Below, one piece after another: positions 33,800 to 42,662 of a DNA stretch of 64,000 nucleotides. The notes below the pieces were generated by a model. That model saw only the letters and a program-made list of their open reading frames with translations, made no database searches and was not told the DNA's origin. The DNA comes from an uncultured Hellea sp. (lineage in GTDB: Bacteria > Pseudomonadota > Alphaproteobacteria > Caulobacterales > Maricaulaceae), in contig CALLMD010000031.1 of the NCBI GenBank assembly GCA_938007935.1, positions 1-64,000 of the forward strand, written 5' to 3'. The first letter of the stretch is position 1; each line of letters starts with the position of its first letter. A program made the translations under genes and the position numbers.

Positions 33800-35018
33800 A
33801 CCCGAAAATATAACAACGCCAGATGAAAACGGGCGCTTTGGCGATTTTGGCGGGCGTTATGTCGCCGAAACACTTATGCCGCCTATCCTTGAGCTTGAAG
33901 CCGCCTATGAAGACGCCAAGGCCGATCCGAAATTTCTCTCTGAATTAGATGAGTTTTTCGCCCATTATGTGGGCCGCCCGTCCCCGCTTTATTTCGCGGA
34001 ACGCCTGACCGAATTTGCAGATGGTGCTAAAATATATTTCAAGCGCGATGAGCTGAACCACACTGGCGCGCATAAAATCAATAATTGCATGGGGCAAATC
34101 CTGCTGGCCAAGCGTATGGGCAAGACCCGCATTATCGCCGAGACAGGCGCAGGACAACACGGCGTCGCCACCGCCACAGTTGCCGCGCGTTTTGGCCTGA
34201 AATGCATCGTCTATATGGGCGCGACGGATATTGTGCGGCAAAAACCCAATGTGTTTCGCATGCGCTTACTCGGGGCCGAAGTGCGCGCTGTCCATAGTGG
34301 CACCGCGACCCTAAAAGACGCCATGAATGAAGCCTTGCGCGATTGGGTGACTAATGTTGGCGATACCTTTTATTGCATCGGAACCGTCGCTGGCCCGCAC
34401 CCCTACCCCGCTATGGTACGGGATTTCCAAGCCATTATTGGCCGCGAAGCCAAGACGCAAATTTTAGAGCGCGAAGGCCGCCTGCCTGATGCCGTCGTCG
34501 CCTGTATTGGCGGCGGGTCAAATGCAATGGGCCTGTTTCATGAATTCGTGCCAGAAAAGAGCGTGCGTCTTATCGGGGTTGAAGCGGCAGGACGCGGTGT
34601 TGAGAGCGGATTACATGCCGCAAGCCTGACAGGGGGCACCCCCGGCGTACTCCACGGGAACCGCACTTATCTCTTGCAGGACGAGCATGGTCAAATCAAA
34701 GACGCCCATTCTATCTCGGCTGGCCTCGACTACCCAGGCATTGGGCCAGAGCACGCGCATCTACACGATATTGGCCGCGCGGAATATGTCAGCGCCACAG
34801 ATGACGAAGCCCTACACTGGTTCCAAGAATGCGCGCGATTAGAGGGCATCCTCCCTGCGCTAGAACCCTCCCACGCTATCCCCCGCACAGTGGACCTCGC
34901 CAAAGAGCTTGGCAAAGACGGGCTTATCATCATGAATATGTGCGGCCGTGGTGATAAAGATGTCTTCACGATTGCGGATGCGCTGGGTGAGCATATTAGT
35001 GAGGGGACGGAGGGGTGA
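33792..35018 (+). CDS. trpB: Tryptophan synthase beta chain
   Basis: PLP enzyme condensing indole with serine. The pyridoxal lysine is in HTGAHKINN (near 90-98), the phosphate loop [10 protein letters not shown] near 237-246, and [11 protein letters not shown] at the N-terminus is canonical. ATG at 33792 is preferred over the one at 33780, leaving an 8-bp overlap with trpF. About 408 residues. The stop overlaps the GTG of the following orphan gene (GTGA). Confidence 0.97.
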   Translation: MGKPENITTPDENGRFGDFGGRYVAETLMPPILELEAAYEDAKADPKFLSELDEFFAHYVGRPSPLYFAERLTEFADGAKIYFKRDELNHTGAHKINNCMGQILLAKRMGKTRIIAETGAGQHGVATATVAARFGLKCIVYMGATDIVRQKPNVFRMRLLGAEVRAVHSGTATLKDAMNEALRDWVTNVGDTFYCIGTVAGPHPYPAMVRDFQAIIGREAKTQILEREGRLPDAVVACIGGGSNAMGLFHEFVPEKSVRLIGVEAAGRGVESGLHAASLTGGTPGVLHGNRTYLLQDEHGQIKDAHSISAGLDYPGIGPEHAHLHDIGRAEYVSATDDEALHWFQECARLEGILPALEPSHAIPRTVDLAKELGKDGLIIMNMCGRGDKDVFTIADALGEHISEGTEG

Positions 35019-35497
35019 GGTTAAAACTAGCTTTCATAGCTTTTATGCTCGCTATCACCTCAATTTCACATGCTGAAACCATTTCTGATTTTCCAAAATT
35101 AACAGATTGCCAAGATAAAATCATATTAATTGCTCCAGTCTTTTCCCAAGTGACCTGTCTCCAGCTACCAAAGAACAATAAAACTGACCAGAACCATAAA
35201 ATTCTCCTTGATAAAATCGAAGAATTGAACGCCTTAGGTTGGAACGGTTTTAATTATCAGCACATAATGAAACCAAAAAATCATGACTACTATTCAGATG
35301 GTACTCATTACCAATTATTACGTCAAAAATCTAAAATCACTCAGTCAAAACAACCATGTTTCGAGTCTATGACTCTAAGAGTTTTAGATAAATTAGCTGT
35401 AAAACCATTTACTAAACAAGAGTATCGAAATGACTTGTTAGGAGGCGATATTTTATTTATTGGCCAGACCACTCTACAACCCTGCAAAATCATATGA
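35015..35497 (+). CDS. AT-rich secreted orphan protein inserted between trpB and trpA
   Basis: A 160-residue product with a signal peptide (about 1-20, ending SHA-ET). The mature part is Lys/Asn/Gln-rich, with cysteines near 33, 48, 115 and 157 that could form disulfides. No domain is recognised. Base composition is clearly richer in A/T than trpB and trpA on either side, suggesting acquisition. Yet it is locked in place by 4-bp overlaps: GTG start within the trpB stop, and trpA ATG within its own stop. It is therefore probably translated with the trp genes. Any role in tryptophan synthesis is unsupported, since the protein appears exported. Confidence 0.75.
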   Translation: MRLKLAFIAFMLAITSISHAETISDFPKLTDCQDKIILIAPVFSQVTCLQLPKNNKTDQNHKILLDKIEELNALGWNGFNYQHIMKPKNHDYYSDGTHYQLLRQKSKITQSKQPCFESMTLRVLDKLAVKPFTKQEYRNDLLGGDILFIGQTTLQPCKII

Positions 35498-36285
35498 CAC
35501 AACGCATCGACCAAACTTTCGCTGACCGTAAAGCCAAGGGCCAAGCCGCCTTTGTGGCATACATAATGGGCGGGGACCCTGACCGCGCGTCCTCACAGGC
35601 TGTCCTCAACGCCCTTCCTGAAAATGGCGTGGATATTATCGAGCTGGGCATGCCTTTTACCGACCCTGCTGCTGATGGCCCGACCATTGAGGAGGCGGGA
35701 TTACGGAGCCTTGCGGCAGGCACAACGCTGACCACCATACTTGAGATGGCGGCGGAGTTTCGCAAAACGAATGACACCACCCCCATCATCATTATGGGCT
35801 ACTGCAATCCCGTCCATCATATGGGCTATGCCAATTTCGCGGACAAAGCCAAAGCCGCAGGCATAGACGGCGCAATCATTGTCGACTTGCCGCCCGAAGA
35901 AGATAGCGAGCTGCGCGAAGCTTTTGCCGTGCATGACCTCGCCCTTATTCGCCTCGCCACACCGACCACGAATGAAGCGCGCCTGCCCCTGGTCGTCGCA
36001 GGCACAAAGGGGTTCGTCTATTATGTCTCTATGACAGGCATTACAGGCGCGGCCTTTTCTCAGGCAGGAAGCGTGACAGAGCAAGTCGCCAAGGTACGCA
36101 AAGCGAGCGGCCTGCCCGTTGTTGTCGGCTTTGGCGTCAAAACACCCAAGCGCGCCGCCGAAGTCGCCAAAGATGCAGACGGCGTTGTTGTCGGCTCGGC
36201 GATTGTGAAAGAGTTACATGAGAACGGCCCAGACGCCGCGCTGGCTTTGGTCAAATTACTCGCAGACGCAACGCACGGGGCTTAA
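35494..36285 (+). CDS. trpA: Tryptophan synthase alpha chain
   Basis: TIM-barrel lyase (263 aa) cleaving indole-3-glycerol phosphate; indole is channelled to TrpB. The catalytic Glu is in DIIELGMPFTDPAADGP (near 48-64), where the second acidic residue also lies. GFVYYVSMTGITGA (near 172-185) and GFGVKTP near 212 form the phosphate site. It shares ATGA with the inserted orphan gene rather than with trpB, which is unusual for trpBA. Confidence 0.96.
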   Translation: MTQRIDQTFADRKAKGQAAFVAYIMGGDPDRASSQAVLNALPENGVDIIELGMPFTDPAADGPTIEEAGLRSLAAGTTLTTILEMAAEFRKTNDTTPIIIMGYCNPVHHMGYANFADKAKAAGIDGAIIVDLPPEEDSELREAFAVHDLALIRLATPTTNEARLPLVVAGTKGFVYYVSMTGITGAAFSQAGSVTEQVAKVRKASGLPVVVGFGVKTPKRAAEVAKDADGVVVGSAIVKELHENGPDAALALVKLLADATHGA

Positions 36286-36295
36286 TCCAGCTTTG

Positions 36296-36420
36296 CCATA
36301 CCGTCTCAGCCAAAGGCTGACCCGGTACCCATGCCTTAATATTACGCCTGTAAGCATTATAGTATTTAAAAGCGATATTCAGGCATGGATTCCGGGCGCC
36401 GTAAACGTCGCGTCGGAATG
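36296..36420. repeat. Palindromic intergenic repeat after trpA
   Basis: CATACCG, then hairpin TCAGCC/GGCTGA (36306-36320), then CCCGG and CCATGCCT (36321-36336), which pair with AGGCATGG and CCGGG (36381-36396) around an AT-rich loop. It shares order and wording with 8942-9036. It may also act as a transcript end for the trp genes, though no T-run follows. Confidence 0.6.
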
Positions 36421-36433
36421 AAGATGTGTTTAA

Positions 36434-36703
36434 TCATCCCAAGTAAACACCAAATTTTTCCGGCACATTCTCAGACTCGATTTCAAATTTCAAGAGGTTA
36501 TATTCGGCTTTAGCGTCATTATAAAGTTTCTCAAGGCGCTCTTTCACGCTTCTTTTTTCTTTCGGACAGGCAGACATTTTTTGCTGGGCCAAGGTCATTT
36601 GCCACGCCAAATCACCCATGCGTTTTTCTTTTAAGAGAGCTTCTGTCGGTTTACCCGCGCGCCCTTCGCGCATCAAAACAGCTCTTGTTTGACCACTATG
36701 CAT
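36434..36703 (-). CDS. Small hypothetical protein, 89 aa
   Basis: A highly charged, mainly helical protein without signal peptide or membrane segment. It has a single Cys in MSACPKEKR and a Lys/Glu-rich C-terminal half (about 45-80) that could form a coiled coil. ATG at 36703 is chosen because GGAGG lies at ideal distance; the frame could also open with GTG at 36715. It is convergent with trpA and divergent from the transglycosylase gene. No family recognised. Confidence 0.6.
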   Translation of the reverse strand: MHSGQTRAVLMREGRAGKPTEALLKEKRMGDLAWQMTLAQQKMSACPKEKRSVKERLEKLYNDAKAEYNLLKFEIESENVPEKFGVYLG

Positions 36704-36815
36704 TTGAACCTCCACAAATGTTCAAGATTGAAGGTCGTGCAAGTGTCGGGCCATATTTCCACTTTTTCATGTAATCTGCGCTAGCCAGATTCCGCAAACA
36801 TTGTTAGCAAGCCTT

Positions 36816-38132
36816 ATGTGGCCGCGAATTATAACAAGCTTACTCACCGTCTCCCTTATCGCCTTGCCTGCTTGTGCGAGCACCTCTGAAAACCCCGTGC
36901 CAGCGCTCAGAACATCACAAACCACGCCCGTGCAAACGTCCACAGCGCAAACTATTCCAGCCGTTACACCTGCCTCAACCACTTCAACAGCTAACCTATC
37001 CCGTGGTGAACGGTTTAACCTCTGGAAATCTGACTTCATCACCCGTGCGGAACAAAAAGGTTATGACCGCGATCTTGTTTCACGCCTTATATTACCCGCA
37101 AAAGTCAATGAACGCGCCATTGACCGGAATAAGAAACAACCTGAATTTACTAAACCTATCTGGTCTTATGTGGACGGCGCAGCCTCTGCTGACAGGCTTA
37201 ATAGAGGCCGCGCGAAGCTATTGGAGCAAAGCGATATATTTGACCAAATAGAGGCGCGTTATCAGGTCCCCCGTCACATTTTGACATCTATTTGGGGCCT
37301 AGAAACAGCCTATGGCCGTATCATGGGCAGTCATGATATTATCAGCGCCCTCGCCTCATTTGCTTTCGAAGGACGGCGTCAAGAATTTGGCGAGCAACAA
37401 CTCTTTGCTGTTTTGGATATGGTCAAGCGCGGTGAAGTTCGCCCCGATCAACTTACGGGGTCATGGGCAGGCGCGATGGGTATGACGCAGTTTATCCCCA
37501 CGACATTTCGTGATTATGCCGTCGATTTTAACGGCGATGGTAATAAGGATTTATGGGAAAATGAAGGCGACGCATTAGGCTCTGCCGCCCATTATCTCTC
37601 TCGCCATGGCTGGCGTTACCGCGAACCCGTTATGACTGAAGTGACTGTCCAGACTGGGTTTGACTATAGCCATGTCGAAGGCGGCAAGAAATCTATTCGG
37701 GACTGGGAAGCGCTTGGCGTAAAGCCCATTAGCGGTCAAAATTGGTCAGAGGCAGCACGGTCACTGGAAGCAAAAATGATTGCGCCTGGCGGTCACCGCG
37801 GCCCTAAGCTGCTGACGTTCAAGAATTTCGACGTTATCAAAAAATATAATAATTCGACAAGCTACGCTATGGGTATAACCGTTTTGGGCGAAGCTTTACG
37901 AGGCCGATCTTCGATCTCAACGCCGTGGCCCCGTAGTGATAAGCCCCTCTCTTTCGAGAATAAAAAAGCTATGCAGTCCAAACTCAATGCCCTTGGCTAT
38001 AATGTGGGCGGCGTTGATGGCCAAATAGGCCCCAATAGCCGCAAAGCCATCAGAGCCTGGCAAAAATCCCAAGGCTTACCCGCAGATGGATATATGGAAC
38101 AGCGGCTCTATCGCCGCTTAATCGCCCAATAA
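36816..38132 (+). CDS. Lytic murein transglycosylase (MltB family) with peptidoglycan-binding domain
   Basis: Lipoprotein (lipobox ALPAC near residue 20) that cleaves the MurNAc-GlcNAc bond of peptidoglycan with anhydro-ring formation. The catalytic Glu is in SIWGLETAYGRIMG (near 157-170) and the SLT_2 motif GAMGMTQFIPTTF near 223-235. A C-terminal PG_binding_1 domain (about 375-438) contains LNALGYNVGGVDGQIGP. ATG at 36816 is preferred to a TTG at 36801 because it gives a compact signal. About 438 aa. A short palindrome (38132-38148) sits at the stop. Confidence 0.92.
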   Translation: MWPRIITSLLTVSLIALPACASTSENPVPALRTSQTTPVQTSTAQTIPAVTPASTTSTANLSRGERFNLWKSDFITRAEQKGYDRDLVSRLILPAKVNERAIDRNKKQPEFTKPIWSYVDGAASADRLNRGRAKLLEQSDIFDQIEARYQVPRHILTSIWGLETAYGRIMGSHDIISALASFAFEGRRQEFGEQQLFAVLDMVKRGEVRPDQLTGSWAGAMGMTQFIPTTFRDYAVDFNGDGNKDLWENEGDALGSAAHYLSRHGWRYREPVMTEVTVQTGFDYSHVEGGKKSIRDWEALGVKPISGQNWSEAARSLEAKMIAPGGHRGPKLLTFKNFDVIKKYNNSTSYAMGITVLGEALRGRSSISTPWPRSDKPLSFENKKAMQSKLNALGYNVGGVDGQIGPNSRKAIRAWQKSQGLPADGYMEQRLYRRLIAQ

Positions 38133-38246
38133 TTAGATCAAATCTAATATTAAGTATCTGTAATTTAGGCTTTACAATAGGTTAATGAACGTCAATATCT
38201 CGCCGCAATTCAGATTCAATATGAATTTGTTAATGGGAGAATCAAC

Positions 38247-38708
38247 ATGAACAAACATCTACTCACAGCAATGCTGGCGGCGACAGCCCTCACATTCACT
38301 GCCTGCTCACAGGCCAAAGACGCTGCTAATAGCGCGAAAGACGCCACTGTGTCCGCTGCTGATAAAGCAAGCGACATGGCTAAAGACGCCGCAGAAGCGA
38401 CAAAAGACGCTGGCGCAGCCACAATGGATAAAGCTGGTGATATGGCAGGTAGCGCAAAAGACGCAGCGGCTAAAGCTGGCGACGCCGTTAAGGATGCAGG
38501 CGCGGCAACAATGGATAAAGCTGCAGAAGCAGGCGATGCCGTCAAAAATGCAGGCGCTGCTACTATGGATAAAGCTGGCGAAATGAAGGATAAAGCTGAA
38601 TCTTACGGCTCTGGGGCTATGGATAAAGCTGGCGACGCTATGAAAGATGCTGGCGAAAAAGCTGGAGAAGCCATGAAAGATAAAAAGTCTTATGGTTCTG
38701 GTGAATAA
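38247..38708 (+). CDS. Alanine-rich repetitive lipoprotein (LEA-like)
   Basis: A 153-residue lipoprotein (lipobox TFTAC, Cys20). Almost the whole mature protein is Ala, Lys, Asp, Gly and Met in an 11-residue helical rhythm. KDAGAATMDKA appears at 53-63 and 82-92 and, with one change, at 100-110; SYGSG appears near 119 and 148. Such sequences form amphipathic helices resembling stress-linked LEA/apolipoprotein proteins. GGAG precedes the ATG and a strong terminator follows, so it is a single-gene unit. Function is inferred only from composition. Confidence 0.8.
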   Translation: MNKHLLTAMLAATALTFTACSQAKDAANSAKDATVSAADKASDMAKDAAEATKDAGAATMDKAGDMAGSAKDAAAKAGDAVKDAGAATMDKAAEAGDAVKNAGAATMDKAGEMKDKAESYGSGAMDKAGDAMKDAGEKAGEAMKDKKSYGSGE

Positions 38709-38731
38709 TTATTTTACCAATTCTTATTTAA

Positions 38732-38759
38732 AACGCCTCGCTTTGCGGGGCGTTTTTTT
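38732..38759 (+). terminator. Rho-independent terminator after the repetitive lipoprotein
   Basis: AACGCCTCGC-TTT-GCGGGGCGTT, ten pairs with one G-T, followed by seven T. Confidence 0.92.
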
Positions 38760-38800
38760 ATGGCTTTACCTTATTATGAAGCTCTGTGATAAAATAAATT

Positions 38801-40492
38801 ATGCCGCCGCCGCTCCCCCTAACTCAATGTGATCCGCCACAACTTGACTGGAGCCGCCCGGGCACGCCTGCGGCAACAGATTTTGGGGACATATATTTCT
38901 CTACAGATGGTGGATTAGCGGAAACAGAAACGGTTTTCCTCCATGGCTGTGGGCTACCTTCGGGTTGGCAGGACCGCGAACGCTTTGTAATTGGGGAGCT
39001 TGGATTTGGATCTGGACTCAATTTCCTCGCATCCTGGAAGCTTTGGGACGAGACAAAATCACCTCAGTCTCGCCTTCATTTTATCTCAATTGAGAAATTT
39101 CCATTTGATGAAGCACAGCTAGAAAAGGCCCTTTCAGCTTGGCCCGCATTATCCTTCTATTCTAAAAAAATGATTGCGGCATGGCCCGGGCGGGTGAAAG
39201 GGTTTCACCGCTTACATTTTGGCGACGTCACACTCACCCTCATTCATGATGATATAGCCCCCGCATTAGACGCATTGGACGCCACTACTGACGCATGGTT
39301 TCTCGATGGATTTAGCCCCTCAAAAAATCCAGATATGTGGGCACCTAACATCATGCACATGATAGCAAAGCTATCAGCCCCTGCTGCTAGACTTGCGACA
39401 TTTACTGTGGCTGGGTCTGTAAGATCCGCTCTTAGCGACGCCGGATTTGAAATCAAAAAAGAGGAAGGGTTTGGACGCAAGCGCCACCGTCTCGAAGCTA
39501 GATTTTCTGGTAGGGCGCAAGAGATAAAAACGAATATAGCCCCGTCAATTATTGGCGCGGGTATAGCGGGCGCTTCACTCGTCAAAGCCTTTGCCAGACG
39601 TGGTATTGTGCCAAGCGTTTATCACGATCCTGACCATCCCGCCGCAAGCCATAATGCAGCGGCTTTAATCAAACCCCGGCTTGATTTACAAGACCGCCCC
39701 GAAAGCCGCTTTTTCCTCGCAAGTTATCTTTATGCCTTACAAGCATATCAGGACTTCGTGATTGCCGAGGGCATCAGACACCTTCCTAAAAATGATCAAG
39801 ACCTTACGCGTTTTGACAAGCTATCTCGCAATGCACCCCTGCCAGCTTCGCATTTAACAATGCAAGATAAGGTCATGATTTTAAATAAATCTTTGGTGAT
39901 TAAACCCGAATCTGTTTTGCAAGATTGGCTTAGCAACGCCCTATTAGAGGGCCAACCTCACAGCGAAGGATTAACAATACTCGCCGCTGGCTTTGGTCTC
40001 AAAAAAATATTGAAAAACACGGATATCGCTCTTCGATATTCGCGCGGACAATTGACATGGGCAAAACCGAATGATGAAATAAAAAAACCTATAACTTATG
40101 GCGGTTACGCTATTCCCTTAATGGGCGGCACCTTACTCGGCGCAACTCATGACAGGGTTACAAGTGACACACCTTTTGAGGCGCGAGATGCAGATGATCT
40201 CACCAATATAGAAAACGCGAATACCTATACAGGCGTTACTCTTTCGCAATCCCAAAAACCTTCTCGCGCAAGCGTGAGAGTTACGACATCAGACACCCTG
40301 CCTTTGGTCGATAAGCTTGATGATGGTAGATGGTTATTTACGGGGCTAGGCTCGCGCGGTTTCGTCTTTGCGCCCCTATTAGCAGAAGCTCTGGTCTCCA
40401 AAATATGCGGCGACCCAATGCCTGTTTCTAAACAACTTTGGGCGCGCTTTGCGGAGAGAGAGAAATCCAACCGAAAAACGCGCCCGTCATAA
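38801..40492 (+). CDS. mnmC: Bifunctional tRNA mnm5s2U34 synthesis protein MnmC
   Basis: Completes the 5-methylaminomethyl-2-thiouridine of tRNA wobble position 34. The N-terminal methyltransferase (about 1-235) shows IGELGFGSGLNFLASW (near 64-79) and DAWFLDGFSPSKNPDMW (near 164-180). The C-terminal FAD oxidase (about 247-563) shows IIGAGIAGASLVKAF (near 248-262) and TGLGSRGFVFAPLLAEAL near the end. At 563 residues it is shorter than the E. coli protein, but both domains appear complete. Start at 38801 lies in an AT-rich context with no strong ribosome site. Confidence 0.93.
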   Translation: MPPPLPLTQCDPPQLDWSRPGTPAATDFGDIYFSTDGGLAETETVFLHGCGLPSGWQDRERFVIGELGFGSGLNFLASWKLWDETKSPQSRLHFISIEKFPFDEAQLEKALSAWPALSFYSKKMIAAWPGRVKGFHRLHFGDVTLTLIHDDIAPALDALDATTDAWFLDGFSPSKNPDMWAPNIMHMIAKLSAPAARLATFTVAGSVRSALSDAGFEIKKEEGFGRKRHRLEARFSGRAQEIKTNIAPSIIGAGIAGASLVKAFARRGIVPSVYHDPDHPAASHNAAALIKPRLDLQDRPESRFFLASYLYALQAYQDFVIAEGIRHLPKNDQDLTRFDKLSRNAPLPASHLTMQDKVMILNKSLVIKPESVLQDWLSNALLEGQPHSEGLTILAAGFGLKKILKNTDIALRYSRGQLTWAKPNDEIKKPITYGGYAIPLMGGTLLGATHDRVTSDTPFEARDADDLTNIENANTYTGVTLSQSQKPSRASVRVTTSDTLPLVDKLDDGRWLFTGLGSRGFVFAPLLAEALVSKICGDPMPVSKQLWARFAEREKSNRKTRPS

Positions 40493-40517
40493 GCCGCTAT
40501 ATGTGGGGGTGCGGCTT
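40491..40517. terminator. Hairpin between convergent mnmC and the DUF2807 gene
   Basis: AAGCCGC (40491-40497) pairs with GCGGCTT (40511-40517) across a 13-nt loop and overlaps the mnmC stop. No T-run follows on either strand, so termination is uncertain. Confidence 0.4.
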
Positions 40518-40537
40518 AATTCAAATCGAGTTGATTA

Positions 40538-41560
40538 TTAATCTATTGTGATGTCAGCTGCGCCAGACTCTTTACTGCGGACTTCGCCGGTAACTTTTCG
40601 GACGTAAATATCACTCGCACCCGCAGCATAGAGATCAGCTGTGTCAGCAACGCCGCCAAAATCAAAGTCGCTAGCACCTGACGCAGAAACCTTTAATGAC
40701 GAAACCTTTCCGCCGCCAATATCCGCGTCACCGCTTCCGGCCACATCAACTGAAGCACGCCCTGTGACGGAACTAATGGCTAAATCTCCGGACCCTCGGC
40801 CATCATAGACGAAATCACCTGTGACATCGCCAATATCAATATCTGATGATCCTGAGCTTTCAATGCCAAGTGGACCATTTACGTTTTCAATTTCAACATC
40901 TCCAGACCCGCGCACGACAACATCGGCCGAACGCACATTTTCGGCCTGAACATCCCCTGAGCCTGTAACTTTCAAACGTAACTCATTAGCATTACCCATA
41001 TCCACATCACCCGAACCGCGAATTTCAATGTCAGCACTGCCGCCAACATCGCCAAGATTTAGGTCACCAGACCCTCTAATATCAGCTAATAAATCGCCCG
41101 AAAGATCACCCAAATTGACTTTCCCGCAAGAAACAAGTTTGAGGTCAGCCGAGCCTAAATTATCTGCAGTCACAAAAGTAATAGAATTGCGAATAATGAG
41201 CGTCGCATCCTTAGGCGCAGTTACTGTCAAATTGGGGAAATCTTCCAAATTCTTATAGCCGCCCAAATCGCCGCGGCTTTCTTTTTTAAACCAGCTTATA
41301 GAATAGGAACCATAATAACCTTTGCAGTCATTTCCGTCCGGTTTTTCAATTCCGCCGTCGATTTTAAGACTATCTCCATCCTGATAAAGGTTTACGCCCT
41401 TCATATTCTTATCTTTGGTGATGCTTATTTTTGAAGCTGAAACCGTCTCGACGTTAATCGTTCCAACAAAATCTTCGATTATCAATTCTGGTCCCGCATA
41501 TGCAGGAAGCGCGATAAAACTGCTCAATAATGCAGCGTAAAAAATAGGTTTAAACATCAT
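40538..41560 (-). CDS. DUF2807-type secreted beta-solenoid protein
   Basis: A 340-residue exported protein (signal peptide about 1-22, ending AYA-GP). From about 150 on, the sequence is a repetitive series of short strands built around G-S-G-D or G-S-A-D turns (RGSGDLNLGD, RGSGDVDMGN, TGSGDVQAEN, RGSGDVEIEN and further), as in the GIN/DUF2807 auto-transporter adhesin-like family. It is the last gene of the psp run and lies 6 bp downstream of the 72-residue secreted protein. Linkage to psp suggests an envelope role; the precise function is unknown. Confidence 0.85.
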   Translation of the reverse strand: MMFKPIFYAALLSSFIALPAYAGPELIIEDFVGTINVETVSASKISITKDKNMKGVNLYQDGDSLKIDGGIEKPDGNDCKGYYGSYSISWFKKESRGDLGGYKNLEDFPNLTVTAPKDATLIIRNSITFVTADNLGSADLKLVSCGKVNLGDLSGDLLADIRGSGDLNLGDVGGSADIEIRGSGDVDMGNANELRLKVTGSGDVQAENVRSADVVVRGSGDVEIENVNGPLGIESSGSSDIDIGDVTGDFVYDGRGSGDLAISSVTGRASVDVAGSGDADIGGGKVSSLKVSASGASDFDFGGVADTADLYAAGASDIYVRKVTGEVRSKESGAADITID

Positions 41561-41566
41561 ATCCTC

Positions 41567-41785
41567 CTAAAACCTTATCGCGATAACGCGGCCTTTTTTA
41601 GTTTTTAGACGTATTGCATAGTCGGACTTTTCAACAACTTCGGTGGAAAAACCCGTCTCATCTAAGCTGAACTGCAATGTTCCTGCTGTCAGCTCGATTG
41701 TTTTTGGCTTCACTGTATCGACAGCCACGGCACTGGTTCCAACACTGCTTAAAACAACGAGGCTGATAAGTACGGTCTTGATCAT
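41567..41785 (-). CDS. Small secreted protein, 72 aa, psp-linked
   Basis: Signal peptide of about 21 residues (ending AVA-VD), then a 50-residue mature part with alternating strands (IELTAGTLQFSLDETG, YAIRLKTKKGRVIAIRF). No cysteine and no known domain. AGGAGAGAG-type ribosome site before the ATG, the same wording as the other psp genes. It lies 81 bp after pspC and 6 bp before the DUF2807 gene, so it is probably co-transcribed with the latter. Confidence 0.65.
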   Translation of the reverse strand: MIKTVLISLVVLSSVGTSAVAVDTVKPKTIELTAGTLQFSLDETGFSTEVVEKSDYAIRLKTKKGRVIAIRF

Positions 41786-41866
41786 TATCTCTCTCCTTTA
41801 TGATCAAGCCCCTAGGGCGCACTTATTATTTTATTTTAACGTGCGCCACTAAAGGCAAGGCTGGGC

Positions 41867-42343
41867 CTAGTTTTCTAGGTCCCGAAAATCGCGGCGTAAT
41901 TTCCACTCTTTGCTTGTGATAGACCGCTCTAGGTCCTGCATACGTGTTTCGAGCGAACGAAACTTAGACTTCACATCCCGAAAGCTTGTTGTCCGCGCGA
42001 GGGGAACCTCAGGGTTTTCACGGTGCGCGCGCTTGGCACGGCGGCTTTCACGATATTCGCGGTGGTAAGGCGCTCGCTTGTCCTTTGGAATAAAGACCCA
42101 CAGGACAAAATAAGCGATTAACGGAAACCCTAAGAATATCACCGATATAACGGTTAGAATTCGCATGATAGTGTGGTCTATAGCGAAATAGTCACCAATT
42201 CCGGCGCATACGCCGCCAAATATACCGTCTATCTTATTGCGGCGAAGCTTATTTGGACCCGCATAGACGTAACCATCATCATCACCTTCCCACGTTTCGT
42301 CCCACAGCGATCTGTGAGCTTTGTTTCTATATTGTTTTGTCAT
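41867..42343 (-). CDS. pspC: Phage shock protein C-like (PspC domain)
   Basis: A 158-residue membrane protein. The PspC domain (about 28-90) reads KIDGIFGGVCAGIGDYFAIDHTIMRI and then a hydrophobic helix (ISVIFLGFPLIAYFVLWVFI). The C-terminal ~60 residues are basic and coiled-coil-like. In E. coli PspC with PspB senses envelope stress and binds PspA. ATG at 42343 with GGAGAGAG upstream is chosen; it overlaps pspB by 17 bp. Confidence 0.9.
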   Translation of the reverse strand: MTKQYRNKAHRSLWDETWEGDDDGYVYAGPNKLRRNKIDGIFGGVCAGIGDYFAIDHTIMRILTVISVIFLGFPLIAYFVLWVFIPKDKRAPYHREYRESRRAKRAHRENPEVPLARTTSFRDVKSKFRSLETRMQDLERSITSKEWKLRRDFRDLEN

Positions 42344-42575
42344 TTTTCTCTCTCCAATTTGGCACTTCATCGTCTAAAATTCTCTCAAGGACATTGACCC
42401 GCTGGTCGAGGATGTCTGCAATTTTTGACATTTGATCGAGCTCTGCGATTTGATCGCCGCTCATATGGTGCATCATTTTTTCCTTATGTTTGTAATGCAT
42501 TTTCAGCATTCCCGATCCGATACCCATGACGATAGCGATAATCGGGATCATAAGTGCAAGAATTTCTGGTCCCAT
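42327..42575 (-). CDS. pspB: Phage shock protein B-like
   Basis: An 82-residue inner-membrane protein with one N-terminal helix (about 4-25, ILALMIPIIAIVMGIGSGML), then a basic His/Lys-rich patch and an acidic coiled coil (EILDQMSKIADILDQRV-like region, about 44-70). The layout is that of PspB. It sits between pspA and pspC, as in other psp operons. GAGAGAG ribosome site upstream. Confidence 0.85.
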   Translation of the reverse strand: MGPEILALMIPIIAIVMGIGSGMLKMHYKHKEKMMHHMSGDQIAELDQMSKIADILDQRVNVLERILDDEVPNWREKNDKTI

Positions 42576-42662
42576 TTTATTGTCTCTCTCTTTAATGTCG
42601 GCTCGGGTTCTGATGGTCCGTTCGAAGGGGGGAGGAAGACCGCCACCCCGAGCCTATTCTTA

